NCBI GenBank assembly: GCA_041392845.1
Contig: JAWKLG010000006.1
Span: 167,158-231,157 of the forward strand
Source: JAGQWW01 sp041392845
GTDB lineage: Bacteria > Bacteroidota > Bacteroidia > Chitinophagales > Saprospiraceae
DNA: 64,000 bases
Direction: 5' to 3'
Shown here: one piece after another, positions 9,996-18,753 of the stretch
Numbering within the stretch: position 1 is the stretch's first letter
Layout: each line of letters starts with the position of its first letter
Notes under the pieces: model-generated
Database searches by the model: none
The model's input: only the letters and a program-made list of their open reading frames with translations
Told to the model about the DNA's origin: nothing
Translations under genes and position numbers: made by a program

Positions 9996-11822
9996 TTATT
10001 GATATCCCTGAGCTTGTAAGTTAAACAACTCTGCATACAATCCACCTCCGTTCACCAATTCTTCATGGGTACCCAGTTCCAAAACTTTTCCATTTTTTAA
10101 AACCAAAATTCGGTCTGCCATCCGAACCGTGCTGAAACGATGACTGATGATAACCGAAGTCTTTCCTTTGGTCAATTCTACAAATCTTTCAAAAGCTTCG
10201 TATTCCGCTCGAGCATCCAAAGCAGCCGTAGGCTCATCAAGTATGATGACTTCGGCATCTTTCATATAGGCCCTTGCCAATGCAATTTTCTGCCATTGAC
10301 CGCCGGATAAATCCAAACCCTGAGAAAATCTTTTGCCCAATTGTTGTCGGTATCCTTCCGGCAATCCTTTAACTACCTCATCGGCCATACTCTTTTCTGC
10401 AGCCGCCTGGATTACAGGTTCTTCTTCAAGCATTTCTATTTTACCAACACCAATATTTTCACCTGCCGTAAAACTGTATCGAACATAATCCTGGAAAATA
10501 GCGCCAAATTTTTCCTGGTATTCTCCCGGCTGAAAGTCATGGATGTTTTTACCGTCCATTAAAATCTCTCCGGAAGTAGGCTGATACATTCCTAGCAATA
10601 ATTTTATCAAAGTAGTTTTCCCGGCTCCGTTTTCACCAACAAGGGCTAGTTTTTCTCCTTTTTTTAAATGAAAACTTACATTTTCCAAAACAAACTTATC
10701 CGACTCAGGATATTTGAAACTTACATTTTTAAAATAAAATCCTTCTTCGATTTTATCAGGAAGCTGCAGGTAGATTTTGTTTTCATCTTCCTCAAATTTG
10801 AAGTCAATAAAATCAAAATAGTCCTGCAGATAAAGCGAGCTTTCTGTAATTCTGGAAAAACGTGTAAAGATGGCTTGCAATTGATTTCGTAAACGATTAA
10901 AAGAACCTGAAAGGAAGGTCATATCACCAACTGACAATGCGCCGGCAACTGTTCTGATGATAATCAAAACGTAGGCGCCATAATAAGCCAGGTCTCCCAA
11001 AATATTAAAAATGCTACCCCAGGTCGTTCTTTTGATAGCAAGGTCCCGATTGGCCAGGTAATAACGATGGGCTACCTTCTCAAATCGATTGGCAATAAAA
11101 TCAGACAATCCAAATAGCTTAACCTCTTTAGCTGTCACATCACTCGCTCCAATGTATCGCAGATAATCCAATTCTCTCCTTTCCGGTGTCCAACTTCTGG
11201 CCAGAGAATAAGAAGTCCGGCTAAATTTGATTTCATTTAAAAAAGAAGGAATAATGGAAACAAGCAGCAGCAGAATAAGCCAGGGTTCAAACACTATTAA
11301 ACCGGTAATCAGCGAAACCACAGTAATGATATCCTGCGCTTGTCCCAGTACATTGGACATCAAAGTGACCCGATTTACGGTTTGACGCCGGGCCCGTTCC
11401 AACTTGTCATAAAAATCAGGATCTTCCAACTGACTCAATTGTACTTGCGCTGATTTTTTAATGAGTTCAATAGAGGACTTGTTGGCATACAAATCGCCCA
11501 ATAATCCTTCGGTTAGTCCAATAAGGCGGTTACTCAGGTTGGAAAGGATGGCAAGGCCAAGTTCCATGCCCAGATACAGCCATATCTTGTTGAATTCTTT
11601 ATCGGTTGCATCTATTTGCAGGATAACCTCATCAATCAACAACTTTCCAATCCATAGTTGTAAAACCGGAAGAACGGAATTGAGCAGCCTGAGCAGCATA
11701 TTGGTGAGGAAAAGTCCGGGATTGGTTTTCCAAACCAGTTTAAAAAACCTGGGCAGGTATTTTAATGCCTGGAAATTAGCTTTCCAGTTTTTGGGTCCTT
11801 CTTGAGTTGCGGGTATTGCCAA
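9996..11822 (-). CDS. ABC exporter, fused membrane and ATPase domains
   Basis: A 608-residue half-transporter. The N-terminal half (about 20-340) is a six-helix ABC transmembrane domain; the C-terminal half is an ATPase with Walker A GENGAGKTT (about 400), signature LSGGQ (about 510), Walker B VIILDEPTAALD and the H-loop ISHRF. It presumably works as a homodimer in the inner membrane. There is no N-terminal C39 peptidase domain, so it is not a peptide-cleaving (PCAT) exporter. The substrate is unknown. It precedes the aldo/keto reductase gene by 9 bp. Upstream is a 405-bp repeat-rich gap. Confidence 0.93.
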   Translation of the reverse strand: MAIPATQEGPKNWKANFQALKYLPRFFKLVWKTNPGLFLTNMLLRLLNSVLPVLQLWIGKLLIDEVILQIDATDKEFNKIWLYLGMELGLAILSNLSNRLIGLTEGLLGDLYANKSSIELIKKSAQVQLSQLEDPDFYDKLERARRQTVNRVTLMSNVLGQAQDIITVVSLITGLIVFEPWLILLLLVSIIPSFLNEIKFSRTSYSLARSWTPERRELDYLRYIGASDVTAKEVKLFGLSDFIANRFEKVAHRYYLANRDLAIKRTTWGSIFNILGDLAYYGAYVLIIIRTVAGALSVGDMTFLSGSFNRLRNQLQAIFTRFSRITESSLYLQDYFDFIDFKFEEDENKIYLQLPDKIEEGFYFKNVSFKYPESDKFVLENVSFHLKKGEKLALVGENGAGKTTLIKLLLGMYQPTSGEILMDGKNIHDFQPGEYQEKFGAIFQDYVRYSFTAGENIGVGKIEMLEEEPVIQAAAEKSMADEVVKGLPEGYRQQLGKRFSQGLDLSGGQWQKIALARAYMKDAEVIILDEPTAALDARAEYEAFERFVELTKGKTSVIISHRFSTVRMADRILVLKNGKVLELGTHEELVNGGGLYAELFNLQAQGYQ

Positions 11823-11870
11823 ATTAGATTTATTTGGAGTATAAACGCTTTAGGGTGCTAAGGGTTTTAG

Positions 11871-11930
11871 GAGTGACGAGGTTCGAGTGACGAAGTACGA
11901 GTGACGAGTTTACAAATTACGGCTTACGGG
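11871..11930. repeat. 7-bp tandem array (GAGTGAC family)
   Basis: In-phase heptads GAGTGAC, GAGGTTC, GAAGTAC and then CAAATTA, CGGCTTA lie in the gap upstream of the ABC exporter. The GAGTGAC part is the reverse complement of the GTCACTC units at 12189-12223, giving inverted copies about 300 bp apart. Between the two arrays (11931-12076) I see only degenerate fragments of the same kind and no gene. Confidence 0.85.
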
Positions 11931-12076
11931 ATCATCCAGTCTAACATCCAGTGTCCAAAAGCCAGGAAAAGGGGAAAGTGTATCAATTCTGTAGGGATAG
12001 GGCATGCCCTGTCTTACACGGAGAACGGAGGATTGGGATCGGAGGAATGGGGGGTGCGAAGCAGATCATGACAAGT

Positions 12077-12227
12077 GTGGAGTGAAGAATGTGGAGTGAA
12101 TTTACGGAATACGATTTACGGTTTACGGTTTAATCCAGTCAAGTATCCAGCGTCTAGCCTCCAGCAAACGAGCAACGAGCGACCCATTCGTCACTCGTCA
12201 CTCGTACTTCGTCATTTGTCATTACCT
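12077..12227. repeat. Long in-phase 7-bp array abutting the M1 peptidase stop
   Basis: About 21 consecutive heptads keep a single phase over 150 bp while the unit changes family: GTGGAGT, then CGGTTTA, then CCAGCGT, then ACGAGCA, then CGTCACT. On the minus strand the first unit starts at the base after the peptidase stop codon (12228-12230). This is the clearest case in the window where different heptad families are joined without loss of phase. Confidence 0.9.
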
Positions 12228-15200
12228 CTAATTCGGAATCACACTATCCGCTACATTCGACGGATTCATTCCCTTAAGATTGAACTTGAAGCTGACTTTG
12301 GAAAATCCGGGACGGTCGATGTAGGTAGCAGAACCGGTAATATTATCACTTTCTAAAATCGGGAAATATACCTCGATTACATTCGGAATAACCGTTAGAG
12401 CCAATCCTCCGCTGTAGTATAATTTGACCTCGGTTTCTCCCATGAAATTCTGTTGAGGTATGATCCCAAAGTCAATGTAAGGATCTATAGGAAGTGGATT
12501 TGGAATACCGGAACGCAAACCAATTCCGACCATCCATTCTCTACTGGAAGGCAAAACTGCTGTGGTTTTTAAACCAGCATCCTGTTCAAAAATTTGATGG
12601 GATAAAAATCCATCTGTCTCACTTCTTCCCAGCATGACTTCATCAAACATGTAATCTCTTTGGAAAGTACCTGAGGTGATTCCGTTGAGTTGGAAAGGAA
12701 TAAATGGGCCATCAAATCCGGAGATGTTTTCATTCATCCAACCAGCAAATACCCGATAAGTGAATTTTTTGCCTTTTGCATTGAAACGGAAAGATTGTTC
12801 CCAGTCGATGAAAATCTTGGTGAAATCTTCTCCAAATTGAAAATTCGTTTTTAAAAGGAAAGGAGAGATGATGTTTTCATTTCTAAGTTTATAGCTCAAT
12901 TCCTGAACGGCATAATTGGTGTTTTCTCTTTCAAAAATTCCCTGCTCAGCATCGATTCCACGGACATTGTCCATGAAAATATTCACAGAACGGAAGGACA
13001 CATTTTGACTAATGAAACTATTGGGAGACGATTTTCGGAAATTGAAGGTGATTTTTGGAGCCACTTTAGCGTAGTAATCATTAGCATCGTAAGCTTCCCG
13101 GTAATCAAAACTGAATCTTCTAAAATCCAAATCGACAGCTATCCTTTCAAAAAAGCCGGTTCTAAAATATTTTTGGTATTTCAAATTTCCTATGCCGACG
13201 AACTCCTTGCTTCCAAATCCAAACATTGGCACAAGGTTGTATTCAAATGCATGCGAAGGGACCGGAGATGAATAAAATGCCAGTCCCAGCATGAATTTAT
13301 CGTAGTTGTTCCAGCCCAGTGCTGGCAACCAATTGAATCGGCTTACCCTTGGGTTTTCAAGTCCCAAACCAAATTGGGCATCAATAGGCTCAAAAGCAGG
13401 AAGTGCACCTGAGGTTTTAAGTTGGTTGTTTTTATAATTGACATCAAAACCGGTAAAATCATAGTCAATGGCAATCAGATCGACCTCTCCAACTTTAAAA
13501 GGAATGTCCTTTTCATCATCAAAGCCATTGTGCCATTCTGTGTAAACTGCTTTGCCGTCTTTTACACCTGAGATTGAAAATGGAATTTGGGTTTCTCCTC
13601 TGTTTTCAATTTCCAAAAGGTATCCTCCATCAATTTTTTCCATTTCCTCCAATACATAATTGGTAGTCTTATTGGAATAAATCAAATCGTTGAAGAACCA
13701 GTCAGTAGGTTTGTCCGCCTGTTTGATTACTGCTTCAAAATCTTCCGGTTGTGGATGTTTGAACTTCCAATTTTCATAATAGTAGTTCATCAGATTATCA
13801 AACTGCTCAGTTCCCAGGTATTTTTCAAGCACTTTCATGGCTTTGGCAGTTTTCATATAGACATCCAAACCGTAGTTGATGTTTTTCAATTCGGCCGAAT
13901 GGGTTTCTGGCGCCTGATCACTATGGGTTCTTTCCTGCATGAGATGCGCAAGATCTACAATTCCCATGGGAGAGGTTTTTTCCAGGAATTTTGGAATATC
14001 CAACTCAGAGGTCCCGGGATAAAATTCCTCCATGTACCTGTTTTCATAGTAGGAATTCAATCCTTCATCCTGCCAGGGGTGTATGCGTTCGTTGGAAGCC
14101 AGGATTCCATAAAACCAGTTGTGTCCAACCTCATGGGTAATGACCCGATCCAGAGAACTGGCTGAACCTGACTTTCCGATTACGGTGATCATGGGATATT
14201 CCATACCAGCTCCTGCACTTAGGGCAGATTGTACTGCGGTAGCTTGGGGCCATGGATATTCGCCTACATGTTCGGAATAAAACTCTACAGCTCTACCCAC
14301 ATAAAATGCACCTTTGGACCAAAGGTCGGCTTCCTGATTGGTAAAGAAGGCCCAGGTGTCTACCCATTTGCCTGTATTAAGTCTGACTTGCTCTTTTAAC
14401 ACATGAAAACGTTTGTCGGCAAACCATGCAAAATCATGTACGTTTTCAGCTGTATATCTAATGGTTTTTGTTTCAGAAGAAGATTCAGGAAAGGAAAGGT
14501 CTGAATCAAAACCAGCTTCCACCAGGTTTTTGGTGGCATTATTTTTTTCTATTAAAAAAGCCTGTTCTTCAGCAGTTTGCAAAGTACCTGAAGCAGCAAC
14601 AACATAATTTTTAGGTAAGGAGATGGTCACATCGAAATTGCCAAATTCAGAATAGAACTCTCCCTGATCCAGATAAGGCATAGCATGCCAGCCATTTTTA
14701 TCATAAACTGCCGGTTTAGGGTACCATTGCGTCATTTGGTAGGAGGTGCCGACATGTCCAAGGCGGGAAAATGAAGCCGGAATTTTTAAAGAAAATGGAA
14801 TTTCAAATTCTATGCTTTGATTGTTCTCTAGCGGTTTGGGTAGAACGATCCAGGCAATATCAATATGTTTTGAGTCGTATCCCCAGGAAAGTTTTTCTCC
14901 ATTGGAAAGAAAATCGATGGATTGATATCCGCCGAGGTCTTTGGCATCTGCAAAATAAAACCGCGTTGAGCGGTTTACGATTTGCTGCTTGGCGAATGCA
15001 GTTTCTTTATTTTTATAAGCATTTCCCCAAAGGTGAAAGTAGATGGTATCCAATGCATTAGGAGCATAATTGGTATAAACGATGGTTTCTTTACCTGAAA
15101 GCAGATGTTTTTCATCGTCCAGGCTCACCTCAATGTTGTAATTGACTTTTTGTTGGAAGTAATCGCTTTGTGCTTGCAGTTGAATGGAGACAAACAAGCA

Positions 15201-15236
15201 AAAGCTGAATGCAAAAAGGGGTTGAAATATGCGCAT
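12228..15236 (-). CDS. M1 family zinc metallopeptidase (aminopeptidase-like), secreted
   Basis: A 1002-residue protein with a signal peptide (MRIFQPLFAFSF to QAQ, cleavage near 23). The catalytic core has the exopeptidase-type motif GAGMEYP (342-348) and the zinc site HEVGH (368-372) with the distal ligand Glu391 in WQDEGLNSYYENR. Residues beyond about 600 form a long C-terminal region that I read as mainly beta and barrel-like (repeated aromatic-ended strands such as YRVFAGW and VKLYYSGGLALTV). This suggests an envelope-bound protein, though no sorting domain is obvious. It is divergent from the 202-residue gene at 15408. Confidence 0.92.
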   Translation of the reverse strand: MRIFQPLFAFSFCLFVSIQLQAQSDYFQQKVNYNIEVSLDDEKHLLSGKETIVYTNYAPNALDTIYFHLWGNAYKNKETAFAKQQIVNRSTRFYFADAKDLGGYQSIDFLSNGEKLSWGYDSKHIDIAWIVLPKPLENNQSIEFEIPFSLKIPASFSRLGHVGTSYQMTQWYPKPAVYDKNGWHAMPYLDQGEFYSEFGNFDVTISLPKNYVVAASGTLQTAEEQAFLIEKNNATKNLVEAGFDSDLSFPESSSETKTIRYTAENVHDFAWFADKRFHVLKEQVRLNTGKWVDTWAFFTNQEADLWSKGAFYVGRAVEFYSEHVGEYPWPQATAVQSALSAGAGMEYPMITVIGKSGSASSLDRVITHEVGHNWFYGILASNERIHPWQDEGLNSYYENRYMEEFYPGTSELDIPKFLEKTSPMGIVDLAHLMQERTHSDQAPETHSAELKNINYGLDVYMKTAKAMKVLEKYLGTEQFDNLMNYYYENWKFKHPQPEDFEAVIKQADKPTDWFFNDLIYSNKTTNYVLEEMEKIDGGYLLEIENRGETQIPFSISGVKDGKAVYTEWHNGFDDEKDIPFKVGEVDLIAIDYDFTGFDVNYKNNQLKTSGALPAFEPIDAQFGLGLENPRVSRFNWLPALGWNNYDKFMLGLAFYSSPVPSHAFEYNLVPMFGFGSKEFVGIGNLKYQKYFRTGFFERIAVDLDFRRFSFDYREAYDANDYYAKVAPKITFNFRKSSPNSFISQNVSFRSVNIFMDNVRGIDAEQGIFERENTNYAVQELSYKLRNENIISPFLLKTNFQFGEDFTKIFIDWEQSFRFNAKGKKFTYRVFAGWMNENISGFDGPFIPFQLNGITSGTFQRDYMFDEVMLGRSETDGFLSHQIFEQDAGLKTTAVLPSSREWMVGIGLRSGIPNPLPIDPYIDFGIIPQQNFMGETEVKLYYSGGLALTVIPNVIEVYFPILESDNITGSATYIDRPGFSKVSFKFNLKGMNPSNVADSVIPN

Positions 15237-15407
15237 AGTTTATTGTTTTAACTCAATCAACAAAGTTGTGATTTCTTTGGGAGTTTTTAAAGGAAAAAGA
15301 AGAATCTAGTATGTGGTTTCCTGACAGAACTTTTTAAAATAAATCATGGCGAAACTGATTATTAAATGAATAAAATGGGTGATTGATGGTGAATAAAAAA
15401 GGATGAA

Positions 15408-16016
15408 ATGCAAAATATTGAGTATTTCAGCTATTTTGGCCGGAATTTTGGAATATTTCCTAAAACCCCCGATTCCTTGTTATCACCTAATGCACAAAAT
15501 ATCAGAAGGTTTTATGCCTGGATGCTACTTGTGACCTTGATGTTGCAACGCTTTATTGGTTTGGCTGAACCTGAGATTGTACATTGGATACAGATCGAGT
15601 TTGAGATGAATGAGGTAGAACAGGGGATAGCTGATAAGATTCATTTTGAAACTGGAATCAAGGAAACTGTTTTAGAACAAACTTCCGAGCAATTGGAAAA
15701 AATTTATTTGCAAGGTTATGGTGCTCCTTTTGTATTTTCCGATCAGGTAGATGACCAACAAATTCATTTTATTTTAGAAAACGACCCCCATCTTTTTTCA
15801 GATTATACCCAATTTAAAAAGGCTGATGATGGCGAAAACCATCCTCAAAAACAAGCCGCAAAAAACCAAAATCGTTCGTTCGCTGATTTCTATCTGAACG
15901 AAATCACCTGGAGATTTTTGCTCCCCGAATTTTTGAACCACCAAAAAAATGGGAATCCTCAATTGAAGGAGTCCAATTCTTGTCCAACTTCCGGACCTCC
16001 TCCCCGGTTTTGTTAA
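15408..16016 (+). CDS. Hypothetical protein
   Basis: A 202-residue frame with no family that I recognise. It has a hydrophobic stretch AWMLLVTLMLQRFIGL (about 37-52) that could be a signal anchor if translation begins at the internal Met near residue 39. After that it is acidic and polar, and it ends in a Cys/Pro-rich tail CPTSGPPPRFC. Codon use looks like the neighbours, which supports a real gene. It is divergent from the M1 peptidase and lies 154 bp before the barrel gene. Confidence 0.6.
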   Translation: MQNIEYFSYFGRNFGIFPKTPDSLLSPNAQNIRRFYAWMLLVTLMLQRFIGLAEPEIVHWIQIEFEMNEVEQGIADKIHFETGIKETVLEQTSEQLEKIYLQGYGAPFVFSDQVDDQQIHFILENDPHLFSDYTQFKKADDGENHPQKQAAKNQNRSFADFYLNEITWRFLLPEFLNHQKNGNPQLKESNSCPTSGPPPRFC

Positions 16017-16170
16017 TTCAATTTATTCCTGATTAAACTGGCTTCTTAGTGCCTGTAAGTTTTTTGATCTGCATTGTGTATGTCAAGTCAGGTCATTTTA
16101 CATCTACCTTATGGTATTTGATTTCTACATGAAATTAAATAGAACACCTTTTTTAAAAAATTGAATTGAC

Positions 16171-17097
16171 ATGAAAAATCGTCTAACCTATTTTATACTA
16201 TGCCTTTTATTTTTGGGCTCCGGAATGCTTCAAGCCCAGACTCCTTCGGATGCAATAATGATGAAGAAAGGAGAAATTTGTATCGCGGCTGTTTATGAGA
16301 ACAGTTGGTTTGACCATTATTGGGAGGGGACCTACCTTCGTACCAATGGAACCATTGCCACCGTAAAACGAGATATGGTAAATCCAATGGCTGCATTTGG
16401 CCTTACCGATTGGTTGAACTTTTTGGCATCATGCCCATATGTAAGCACCCGCTCTACCGAACCCAATGGTGGAAAATTTGAAGGAGCTTCCGGCTTCCAG
16501 GATTTGGGATTGGCCTTAAAAGCAGAATTTTTAAATAAAACCCTCGGAACGGGAAATCTATCTGCTTTTGGAGTGGTAGGATATTCTACTCCGATAACCA
16601 ATTACCTCTCAGATTATCGTCCGTATTCCATTGGATTTGGTGCGGATCAGTTGACGGTAAGGGGTATTTTACAATATCAATTAGAAAATGGATTGTACTT
16701 CCGCGGGGCATTGGCTTACCTTCAAAGAGGCTCTACAGAGGCGGAAAGAGATTATTACTACAACAACGGAAGTTTTTACACTGCCTGGATGGACGTTCCA
16801 AGTGCCTGGAATTATCATGTAGTTGCCGGAAAATGGATGCTTGAAAATTCTTTAAAACTGGAATTAAATTATCAGGGCTTGAATTCAACCTCCGGTGATG
16901 ATGTTCGAGCTTACAACGCAGCTCAACCAACCAATAAGGTTGATTTTGGTCAGCTGGGATTTTCAGCTCAGTATTATTTTAAAAAGTTGAAAGGCCTGGG
17001 AGTTTTGGCTTTTGCCAATCAGGTTTTATCAGGTAGGAACATCGGTAAAACCACTGCTTTGGGTGGCGGATTCACCTATCAGTTCAAAGTTTATTAA
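16171..17097 (+). CDS. Outer-membrane beta-barrel protein, transporter-like (phenol MetA type)
   Basis: The 308-residue protein has a signal peptide (MKNRLTYFILCL to LQAQ) followed by alternating amphipathic strands with aromatic ends and a C-terminal strand ending in YQFKVY, typical of Bacteroidota outer-membrane barrels. The layout resembles the MetA/transporter barrel family; that assignment is moderate and no substrate is implied. It is followed 54 bp later by the haloperoxidase-like lipoprotein, so the two may be co-expressed at the cell surface. Confidence 0.8.
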   Translation: MKNRLTYFILCLLFLGSGMLQAQTPSDAIMMKKGEICIAAVYENSWFDHYWEGTYLRTNGTIATVKRDMVNPMAAFGLTDWLNFLASCPYVSTRSTEPNGGKFEGASGFQDLGLALKAEFLNKTLGTGNLSAFGVVGYSTPITNYLSDYRPYSIGFGADQLTVRGILQYQLENGLYFRGALAYLQRGSTEAERDYYYNNGSFYTAWMDVPSAWNYHVVAGKWMLENSLKLELNYQGLNSTSGDDVRAYNAAQPTNKVDFGQLGFSAQYYFKKLKGLGVLAFANQVLSGRNIGKTTALGGGFTYQFKVY

Positions 17098-17151
17098 TCC
17101 ATTTTCTAATCTTCTTATTTCCTAAAAGGAAATTTTCAAATTAAAATTATC

Positions 17152-18690
17152 ATGAGAAACCATATATTTTATTGCCTGCTATTAGGCAGCATGTTATTCC
17201 TATTTTCCTGTGACAAAGACTTCCCAACTCAGTTGGATTATGATTCCATTACCTTTTCAAGTATAGATGAAAATGGAGGGAATTGGAAGCCTGTACTTTT
17301 GGCTTCAGCCGATGAGATAAGCATTCCAGCTCCGGAAGAAACATCCTCTACGGCTTATCAGGCTGAATTAGCAGATCTTAAATCATCCATGCAAAATTTA
17401 AGCAGTGAGCAACAATCAGCTGTTCAATACTGGACAAATAATCCAAGTATGCGATGGCATGAAATTGCACTGGAATTGATTGCAAAATATAATTTGATTC
17501 CGGGACCAAATGCTGATGGGAGCTATACCCTTCCAAATCCTGCTGATCCGGGAGCTACTCCAAATTTTCCTTTTTCCCATCCGCCGTATGCGGTCAGGGC
17601 GCTTGCTTATTTGAGTGTTGCGCAATTTGACGGATTGATTGCTGCCTGGAAATACAAGTTTGATTACAATCGTCCGGCCCCTTCTGCCACTGATTCCGGA
17701 ATTGAAGCAGCCTATGTGGACAATGGTATTCCTTCTTATCCATCGCATGGTGCAGTGATTGCAGTTACAGCGAGAGAGATTTTATCTGCTATGTTTCCAT
17801 TGGAAAAAGAATATCTGGCAGAACGAGCTACTGAGCACATGCAAAGTTTGAAATGGGCAGGTGTGAATGTAGACAGTGATATTGCAGCCGGAGAAATGAT
17901 TGGAAATGCAATTTCTCAAAAAGCATTGACAAGAGCAGCCAATGATGGTATGAAAAAGGCACAATGTCCGAAGCCGGTTTCAGATTCCATTGCACAGGCT
18001 GCCTATGATCGTTTTGGCTGGAAATGGGAAAATGTTGAAGTTCCGGTAAGGCCCGTAGGTTTAACTCCTTTATATGGCAAAGTACAGATGTGGAATGTGC
18101 CAACGGTGGAAGAGGTTCGTCCGATTGCTCCTCCGGCTCCGGGCTCAGCTGCCTACGAGGCAGATGTAATTGAGTTGAAAAACTATGCCGACAACATGAC
18201 CGAAGAATGGAGAGCCATCGCCAATTTCTGGCAGGATGGTTTGGGAACCTACACTCCACCCGGTCACTGGGATCGATTTGCTAAGGAATTTGCTTACAAA
18301 TACAAAATGAACCCACTACGCACTGCCAGGGTTTTCGCCTATTTGAATATGGCTATGATGGACGGTGGAATCAGCTGTTGGGATGCCAAATATTATTATC
18401 ATTATCCTAGGCCTATCAATCTGATCGAAGGTTTCAAAACGATAGCCGGTACACCCAACTTTCCTAGTTACACATCAGGTCATAGTGTTTTCTCTGCCGC
18501 AGGTGCAACGGTAATGACTTACATGTTTCCACAAGAAGGAGATTTGTTTATGAACTGGGCCGAAGAAGCTGCCATCTCCCGGGTTTATGGAGGCATCCAC
18601 TGGACTTTCGATGCTTATATCGGAACCGATCAGGGGATCAATGTCGCTAACTACACGCTTGATGTTGCCCGCACAGATGGTGCAGACTAA
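17152..18690 (+). CDS. Vanadium haloperoxidase-like / PAP2-family lipoprotein with two phosphatase-type repeats
   Basis: The 512-residue protein begins with a lipoprotein signal (LLLGSMLFLFSC, lipid-modified Cys20). It has two related halves. The second half has the complete PAP2/haloperoxidase signature: KYYYHYPRP (motif 1), PSYTSGHS (motif 2) and SRVYGGIHW (motif 3, with the His that coordinates vanadate or becomes phosphorylated). The first half has KYKFDYNRPAP and PSYPSHG but no matching third motif, so it is probably inactive. The reaction, halide oxidation or phosphate-ester hydrolysis, cannot be decided. Its ATGAGAAA start partly matches the conserved small-RNA block at 47-48 kb. Confidence 0.88.
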   Translation: MRNHIFYCLLLGSMLFLFSCDKDFPTQLDYDSITFSSIDENGGNWKPVLLASADEISIPAPEETSSTAYQAELADLKSSMQNLSSEQQSAVQYWTNNPSMRWHEIALELIAKYNLIPGPNADGSYTLPNPADPGATPNFPFSHPPYAVRALAYLSVAQFDGLIAAWKYKFDYNRPAPSATDSGIEAAYVDNGIPSYPSHGAVIAVTAREILSAMFPLEKEYLAERATEHMQSLKWAGVNVDSDIAAGEMIGNAISQKALTRAANDGMKKAQCPKPVSDSIAQAAYDRFGWKWENVEVPVRPVGLTPLYGKVQMWNVPTVEEVRPIAPPAPGSAAYEADVIELKNYADNMTEEWRAIANFWQDGLGTYTPPGHWDRFAKEFAYKYKMNPLRTARVFAYLNMAMMDGGISCWDAKYYYHYPRPINLIEGFKTIAGTPNFPSYTSGHSVFSAAGATVMTYMFPQEGDLFMNWAEEAAISRVYGGIHWTFDAYIGTDQGINVANYTLDVARTDGAD

Positions 18691-18715
18691 AAAAATGAGT
18701 ATTAAGTAGGTTTCG

Positions 18716-18745
18716 AAGGAGACTCCCGGGGCTGGGGGTCTCCTT
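18716..18745 (+). terminator. Intrinsic terminator between convergent genes
   Basis: AAGGAGACTCCC (18716-18727) pairs with GGGGGTCTCCTT (18734-18745) with one G-T pair, followed by TTACTGTTTTT on the + strand. It sits 26 bp after the haloperoxidase-like gene and just before the 3' end of the convergent hybrid kinase. Confidence 0.8.
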
Positions 18746-18753
18746 TACTGTTT

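Noticed and set aside
9996..11822. ABC exporter as the transporter of the GG-leader peptide
   Set aside because: It lacks the N-terminal C39 peptidase domain and lies 39 kb away.
12075..12356. Plus-strand frame of 93 codons over the M1 peptidase 3' end
   Set aside because: It is composed of heptad array and antisense of the peptidase gene.
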